From assembly GCA_035548055.1 (NCBI GenBank), contig DASZTL010000069.1, forward strand, positions 27,864 to 91,863: a stretch of 64,000 bases of DNA, given 5' to 3'. Both the position numbers and the translations under genes were made by a program. Source of the stretch: DASZTV01 sp035548055. Lineage in GTDB: Bacteria; Actinomycetota; Actinomycetes; JAFAQI01. Shown here one piece after another: positions 60,289 through 64,000 of the stretch. Within the stretch, counting starts at the first letter, position 1. Each line of letters opens with the position of its first letter. The notes under the pieces were generated by a model. The model ran no database searches. It was not told the DNA's origin and saw nothing but the letters and a program-made list of their open reading frames with translations.

Positions 60289-62699
60289 GCGGACACCGGA
60301 TGGCGTTAGAGCCCGAACCGGTTGTGACGGATGAAGGCTGGCCGGACCTTGCCGCCCGTGAGGCTGAGGTGGCGCGGTGGGGAGCGGACGATCCGCCGGC
60401 CACGGTCGACGACTGGACTGTTGAAGGTTTGGCGACGGTCTGGGCGAACGGGCTAGGGCAGTTGCTGCTCGACAGCGGTATCACGACTGAGGTGGCGCGA
60501 GCACGCGGCTACGAGACGGTGTGCCGCGAGGGAGACGCGCGGGGGTACGGGTTCAGCAAGGCGCAGGCGGGCTGCATCACGCGCAACCATCACGGGCTGC
60601 TCGTCCCGCTGTGGGACGTCGCGTCGTCGTCATGCTCGCCCACCGGCCACCAGATGCGACCGTCGCGGCCCCGGCGGAACGACAAGGGCGACGAGATCAA
60701 GTACGAGACGTGCCCAAAGCAAGGCAACCTTCTCGACGTCAACCCGCTGATGAAGGCGAAGGTGCTCGACGCGTCGGTCGAGTTGTGGATCACCGAGGGT
60801 GCGCGGAAGGTCGACGCGCTCGCCTCGGTAGGTCTCGCCTGCATTGGTTTGAGCGGTGTGTCGAACTGGGTCGGAAAGGAGACGCCAGGCGATCCGGCGT
60901 CACCGTCTCGGCCGTTGCCCCAGTGGGACGTCGTGCCGCTCAAGGGACGGCGGGTCGTGGTCTGTTTCGACTCCGACGTCGCGACAAAGCCAGCCGTCGC
61001 AGGAGCACGCCGGAAACTGTCGATGTTCCTGGCTGAACGTGGCGCGGACGTCTACTGGGCGGCGCTGCCCGACGCAGCGAACGGCGACAAGCAGGGAATC
61101 GACGACTTCCTCGGCGGCGGCAACACGATCGCGGACCTCACGGTCGAGCCCGCCGACCTGCCTGACACCGGTGGCAAGCCTGGCTTCAACGTGACGGTTC
61201 CCGCCACCGTCTTCGACGAGTTGGCGGCAGGGCTTGGTCGCGGCGTGCTTACCGGCTTCTTCCGCCGCAACGGCGAGATCGTGCACGTGCCGGCGATCGG
61301 CCAGGACGGATACGAGCTGCCGCCGGAGGGCGAGGACGGCCCGGCTCAGGTGAGACCGGTCACCGTGACGTTCTTGCGCGCCGCGATTCAGCAACGCTTC
61401 TTCGTCTACCGCGACGCCAAGGACATGATCAAGCCAGCGATCTGCCCCTCCGATCCAGTCTCACTTGCCCTCGAAGCCGCTCCGCACTGGCAGGGGACAC
61501 CGTCGATCGAGACGGTCACGCACACCCCGATCGTGCTCCCCGACGGGACGATCCTCACCGCGCCCGGCTTCGACGCTGCATCGCGGACATTGTTCCTGCC
61601 GTCGCCTGACCTGGAGATCACGACCGTCCCGGATCGACCTGACGACAGCGCGGTGTCGTGGGCGACGTCGCTGCTGTCGGACCTGCTCCACGACTTTCCG
61701 TTCGAGTCCGACGAGTCGAAAGCGACGATGCTCGCGTTGCTGCTCACGCCTCTGACACGACGCGTCCTTCCGCCGCCGTACCCGTTGTTCGTGATCAACG
61801 CTCACCAACCAGGCAGCGGCAAGACGCTGCTTTCCCAGGTCGCACGGGCGCTGCACGGCGGCGTGCACCGGCCGGAGTTGCCGCAGAGCGACGAGGAACT
61901 GCGCAAGCAGGTCTCTGGCATTCTGTCCACGACGACCGCGCCGATCGTGGTGTGGGACAACGCCAGCGCCACGATCAAGAGCCCGGTGCTCGCTGGGCTG
62001 CTCACCGAACGGACTTGGAACGACCGGCTGCTCGGCACCAACCGTGAGATCGCGGCGATCAACGACCGGATCTGGGTGACCACCGGCAATAACGTCACAC
62101 CAGGTGGTGACATGGCGCGGCGCTGTTACTGGGTGTCGCTGGACCCCCAACACGAACACCCTGAGCAACGCGACGGCTTCCTTCACCACCCACTAATCGA
62201 CTACGTCGAGCGGTACCGGGGTCTGCTGTTGTGCGCGCTGCTCGTGCTGGTGCGTCGATGGGTCTGCGCCGGCCGGCAGGTCGTAAACGTCCGGTCTGAC
62301 TCCTACGGCCAATGGGCTGGCGCGATGGCCGAGATCCTGCGGCCGTTCGACCTGACCGACGCGTTCGCAACCCAGGACCACGTACCGGCTGCGATCAGCG
62401 AAGACGACGAAGAACTCGGCGCGTTCCTGCTCGCGCTCACCGCCTCGTTCGGCGAGAGCGCCTTCCAGGTCAAGGACGTCACTGACAAGGTCGCAGCGTC
62501 ATTCGAAAACCCGAACAACCTGGCGCTCAAGGACGCACTCCCAGCCAGCCTGCGCCGCAAACACGAGACGTTCGGCGATATCGCAAAGAGTCTCGGCTGG
62601 TACTTCAGCAAGAACAAGCAGCGCTACGCCATCGGTCGGCGCATCGTCGAAGTCGGCGACGGGCGCGGCGGCAAGGTTTGGAAGGTCGAGTTCGCGTGA
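60285..62699 (+). CDS. DUF3854 plus AAA helicase-like replication protein
   Basis: An 804-residue protein. Residues about 150-290 form a DUF3854 TOPRIM-like domain: VELWITEGARKVDALASVGL and RVVVCFDSDVATKPAVAGAR. A mid region of unknown fold follows, then an ATPase with Walker A NAHQPGSGKTLL (Lys513), VVWDNAS (Asp558) and VTTGNNV, like the D5/VirE helicases of phages and plasmids. A C-terminal winged helix (FGDIAKSLGWYFSKNKQRY) ends it. It should load or unwind the element's origin. No primase active site is obvious. Confidence 0.8.
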   Translation: MSGHRMALEPEPVVTDEGWPDLAAREAEVARWGADDPPATVDDWTVEGLATVWANGLGQLLLDSGITTEVARARGYETVCREGDARGYGFSKAQAGCITRNHHGLLVPLWDVASSSCSPTGHQMRPSRPRRNDKGDEIKYETCPKQGNLLDVNPLMKAKVLDASVELWITEGARKVDALASVGLACIGLSGVSNWVGKETPGDPASPSRPLPQWDVVPLKGRRVVVCFDSDVATKPAVAGARRKLSMFLAERGADVYWAALPDAANGDKQGIDDFLGGGNTIADLTVEPADLPDTGGKPGFNVTVPATVFDELAAGLGRGVLTGFFRRNGEIVHVPAIGQDGYELPPEGEDGPAQVRPVTVTFLRAAIQQRFFVYRDAKDMIKPAICPSDPVSLALEAAPHWQGTPSIETVTHTPIVLPDGTILTAPGFDAASRTLFLPSPDLEITTVPDRPDDSAVSWATSLLSDLLHDFPFESDESKATMLALLLTPLTRRVLPPPYPLFVINAHQPGSGKTLLSQVARALHGGVHRPELPQSDEELRKQVSGILSTTTAPIVVWDNASATIKSPVLAGLLTERTWNDRLLGTNREIAAINDRIWVTTGNNVTPGGDMARRCYWVSLDPQHEHPEQRDGFLHHPLIDYVERYRGLLLCALLVLVRRWVCAGRQVVNVRSDSYGQWAGAMAEILRPFDLTDAFATQDHVPAAISEDDEELGAFLLALTASFGESAFQVKDVTDKVAASFENPNNLALKDALPASLRRKHETFGDIAKSLGWYFSKNKQRYAIGRRIVEVGDGRGGKVWKVEFA

Positions 62700-62709
62700 G
62701 TCGCACACC

Positions 62710-62829
62710 TGCACCTTTCACCTTTCTGCACCTTTGTCAGACGTCGTGGCCCAGCACCGTCCGGCTATCGATGACCAGCGCTTACCGCAGTGACGACCAG
62801 GAGAAAGGTGCAGAAAGGTGAAAGGTGCA
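62710..62829. repeat. Perfect 26-bp inverted repeat after the helicase gene
   Basis: Arms at 62710-62735 and 62804-62829 are exact reverse complements, separated by 68 bp. Each arm contains three CACCTTT units. The right arm overlaps the start codon of the next gene (GTG 62818). Position right after the replication gene suggests a replication origin; a large hairpin in RNA could also control the downstream gene. Confidence 0.85.
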
Positions 62830-63198
62830 TCCGCGCGCGCCGTCGACGCCACCGGACGCGCCGTGCTGGTCGGGTCTGGCGTGTTGACTCTCATCGACGG
62901 CCAAGGCAGCGAGCATGTCGTCACGCGAGTTGTCGACGACCGCGTGGTGGTCACGCGGCGCGACGGTGTCGCCGCGATCTTCAACGCGCACGACGTCGTC
63001 GTCTTGCCCGCAACCTCACGAAATTCCAGTGATGCAACGACCGCACCATCGAATGACAGCCAGTCCACCGCGTCACCAGGAGCAGAACATGAACCACCCG
63101 CAACGCCCCGTCCCAACCCCCCGCGACATTCAGGAACGGCTCGATCGCGGACCACGCCCCACGCAGCGACCACTGACGCCGTCGCAGACCCGTGCTAA
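62818..63198 (+). CDS. Small protein beginning inside the inverted repeat
   Basis: A 126-residue frame from GTG 62818. The first 65 residues look like a compact beta fold (RAVLVGSGVLTLIDGQGSEHVVTRVVDDRVVVTRRDGV); the rest is low-complexity Pro/Ser/Thr and overlaps the next gene by 110 nt. The N-terminal part is more convincing than the tail; the true end could be earlier if sequencing or a frameshift is involved. Confidence 0.5.
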   Translation: MKGASARAVDATGRAVLVGSGVLTLIDGQGSEHVVTRVVDDRVVVTRRDGVAAIFNAHDVVVLPATSRNSSDATTAPSNDSQSTASPGAEHEPPATPRPNPPRHSGTARSRTTPHAATTDAVADPC

Positions 63199-63427
63199 CA
63201 CGCCTCAGTTGGCCCTAGACGGGCTAGGACGTGCCATCGCGGAGGGCGACACCGTTTCGGTGATCAGCACGTCTGGGCCACACCTCGCCGTGGTTGAGCG
63301 CCTTCACCTCGGCGCGACGCAGCGCGCGGTTGTCCGCCGACCTGACGGCGACAAGGCCGTAGTGAGCATCGCCAGCCTGGTCGCCCTGCGAAGTCGGCCG
63401 GCGCCACACATCAAGGGGGCGGCGTGA
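63089..63427 (+). CDS. Small protein of unknown function
   Basis: A 112-residue protein from ATG 63089 with AGGAG upstream. The N-terminus is Pro/Arg-rich; the C-terminal 60 residues form a small beta domain (GDTVSVISTSGPHLAVVERLHLG ... RAVVRRPDGDKAVVSIASL). Overlaps the gene before by 110 nt in another frame and the next by 4 nt (GTGA). Confidence 0.58.
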   Translation: MNHPQRPVPTPRDIQERLDRGPRPTQRPLTPSQTRANTPQLALDGLGRAIAEGDTVSVISTSGPHLAVVERLHLGATQRAVVRRPDGDKAVVSIASLVALRSRPAPHIKGAA

Positions 63428-63768
63428 ACGCGCGCTACGTCCGCCACGAGTGGGTCGACGCTCCGCGTGTCCTTCCCGTGCCGGTTGATGACGCCGCGAC
63501 GATCGAGACGTTCGCGTTCGAGCACACCGCCGCCGTACTCGACGTGGAGCCGGCCCTCGCAGTACTCGCCAGCCTGGTCGAGCGTGCACGACCGACCGAG
63601 CACGAATGGCGCGGCGTCGAGCGCATCGCGGCGACGTTGGTCGGACCACGCCGAAGTGTCGTGCAGACCACTGCCGTGGACGCGCGCTACGTCGCCGTTC
63701 GCGCGACGCTTACCGGCGACACCACCTACCAGCGGTACCTGGAGGCGCTCCGTGGGCTCGTCGCGTAG
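63424..63768 (+). CDS. Small protein of unknown function
   Basis: A 114-residue acidic protein from GTG 63424, coupled to the gene before. Helical with an RYVRHEWVDAPRVLPVPVDD start and VLDVEPALAVLASLVERARP in the middle. Not recognised; part of a chain of overlapping small genes typical of phage-like early regions. Confidence 0.58.
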   Translation: MNARYVRHEWVDAPRVLPVPVDDAATIETFAFEHTAAVLDVEPALAVLASLVERARPTEHEWRGVERIAATLVGPRRSVVQTTAVDARYVAVRATLTGDTTYQRYLEALRGLVA

Positions 63769-64000
63769 CACGCCGGTCGACCGGCTCACGCGCGGTCGTG
63801 AACTGGCAGAGCGGGCTGTGCCCTTGAAGTTGCGAACCCTCTCCGGAGCGCTGCTCGTGCTGGGCCGTGTTGATGACGGTGAGCCCTTCGTCGCTCGCGC
63901 TCTGGTCGCGTCGGCACCCGTCGAGGCGTGCGACCTCGGACTGGTCATCGTGCGGTTCAGCCGACTGCAGGACGCGTTGTCGATGGCCGTCGGAGGATGG
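63752..64000 (+). CDS. Unknown protein, cut by the window edge
   Basis: GTG 63752 with GGAGG upstream opens a frame that is uninterrupted for 83 codons to the end of the window. Overlaps the previous gene by 17 nt. The visible part (LSGALLVLGRVDDGEPFVARALV) has a beta-rich look. Function unknown. Confidence 0.5.
   Translation, partial: MGSSRSTPVDRLTRGRELAERAVPLKLRTLSGALLVLGRVDDGEPFVARALVASAPVEACDLGLVIVRFSRLQDALSMAVGGW

Larger units (their letters stand above)
57191..64000. mobile_element. Integrative element 2 (serine-integrase type), left part only
   Basis: Begins near 57191 in cpaF and continues past the window edge, so its size is at least 6.8 kb. Visible genes: serine integrase, two small minus-strand genes, a small + gene, a DUF3854/helicase-like protein, a perfect 26-bp inverted repeat, and a run of small overlapping genes. 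The layout (integrase at the left end, rep gene followed by repeats) parallels element 1 although the genes are not close homologues. Confidence 0.8.

Noticed and set aside
1..64000. tRNA, rRNA and CRISPR arrays
   Set aside because: No cloverleaf with CCA-type end, no rRNA-like stretch and no regularly spaced direct repeats were seen. In particular the integration sites are in cpaF, not in a tRNA gene.

Overview
High-GC actinobacterial chromosome segment with many GTG starts and tightly overlapping genes. The first 16 kb carries a gene order typical of Actinomycetia: manB, a Trm112-like gene, a sugar-phosphate isomerase-like gene, ahcY, mtrA-mtrB-lpqB, comF, hpf and secA, followed by two Rv3235-like genes. 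An F420-type LLM oxidoreductase, a WS/DGAT acyltransferase and a DUF6912-like protein fit the same assignment. I cannot name the genus; a soil or plant-associated member of the Frankiales/Jatrophihabitans kind is only a guess.

Layout. 0-14.4 kb: core genes for mannose-phosphate metabolism, the methyl cycle, envelope signalling (MtrAB-LpqB), a ComF-like protein, ribosome hibernation, an orphan NarL-type regulator, a cation exchanger and SecA. 14.4-18.3 kb: Rv3235-like pair, an unknown conserved gene, and Tad/Flp-pilus-type cpaB (SAF) and cpaE (ATPase) genes. 18.3-32.3 kb: mixed metabolism (acyl-CoA dehydrogenase, HAD hydrolase, WS/DGAT, patatin lipase, PruA, GGDEF cyclase, OYE and F420 oxidoreductases, DEAD helicase, nucleosidase). 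32.3-46.1 kb: a likely exopolysaccharide locus with two secreted GH26-like hydrolases, a pyruvyltransferase-like gene, GMC oxidoreductase, aldo/keto reductase, glycosyltransferases, a flippase and large membrane proteins.

46.2-64 kb: a cpaF/tadA pilus ATPase gene broken in two places by two different mobile elements, each with a large serine integrase at its left end. Element 1 (about 46650-56719, about 10.07 kb) is complete in the window. Its two host junctions share a CTG, and the reconstructed attP is a near-symmetric inverted repeat about that CTG. It carries integrase, a translationally coupled small protein, a PIN toxin-like pair, an HTH/excisionase-like protein, a zinc-finger/RecA-fold replication ATPase followed by heptamer repeats, an EcoRI-type adenine methyltransferase overlapping a DUF262-HNH nuclease gene (candidate defence system), and a SHOCT protein. 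Element 2 starts near 57191 and runs off the window. It has its own serine integrase, small genes, a DUF3854/helicase-like protein, a perfect 26-bp inverted repeat of CACCTTT units just downstream, and a run of small unknown genes.

No structural phage genes or conjugation genes are seen in either element. They look like phage-satellite-like or plasmid-like integrative elements, with element 1 carrying candidate defence cargo. Disruption of cpaF predicts loss of the corresponding pilus or secretion function while either element is integrated.
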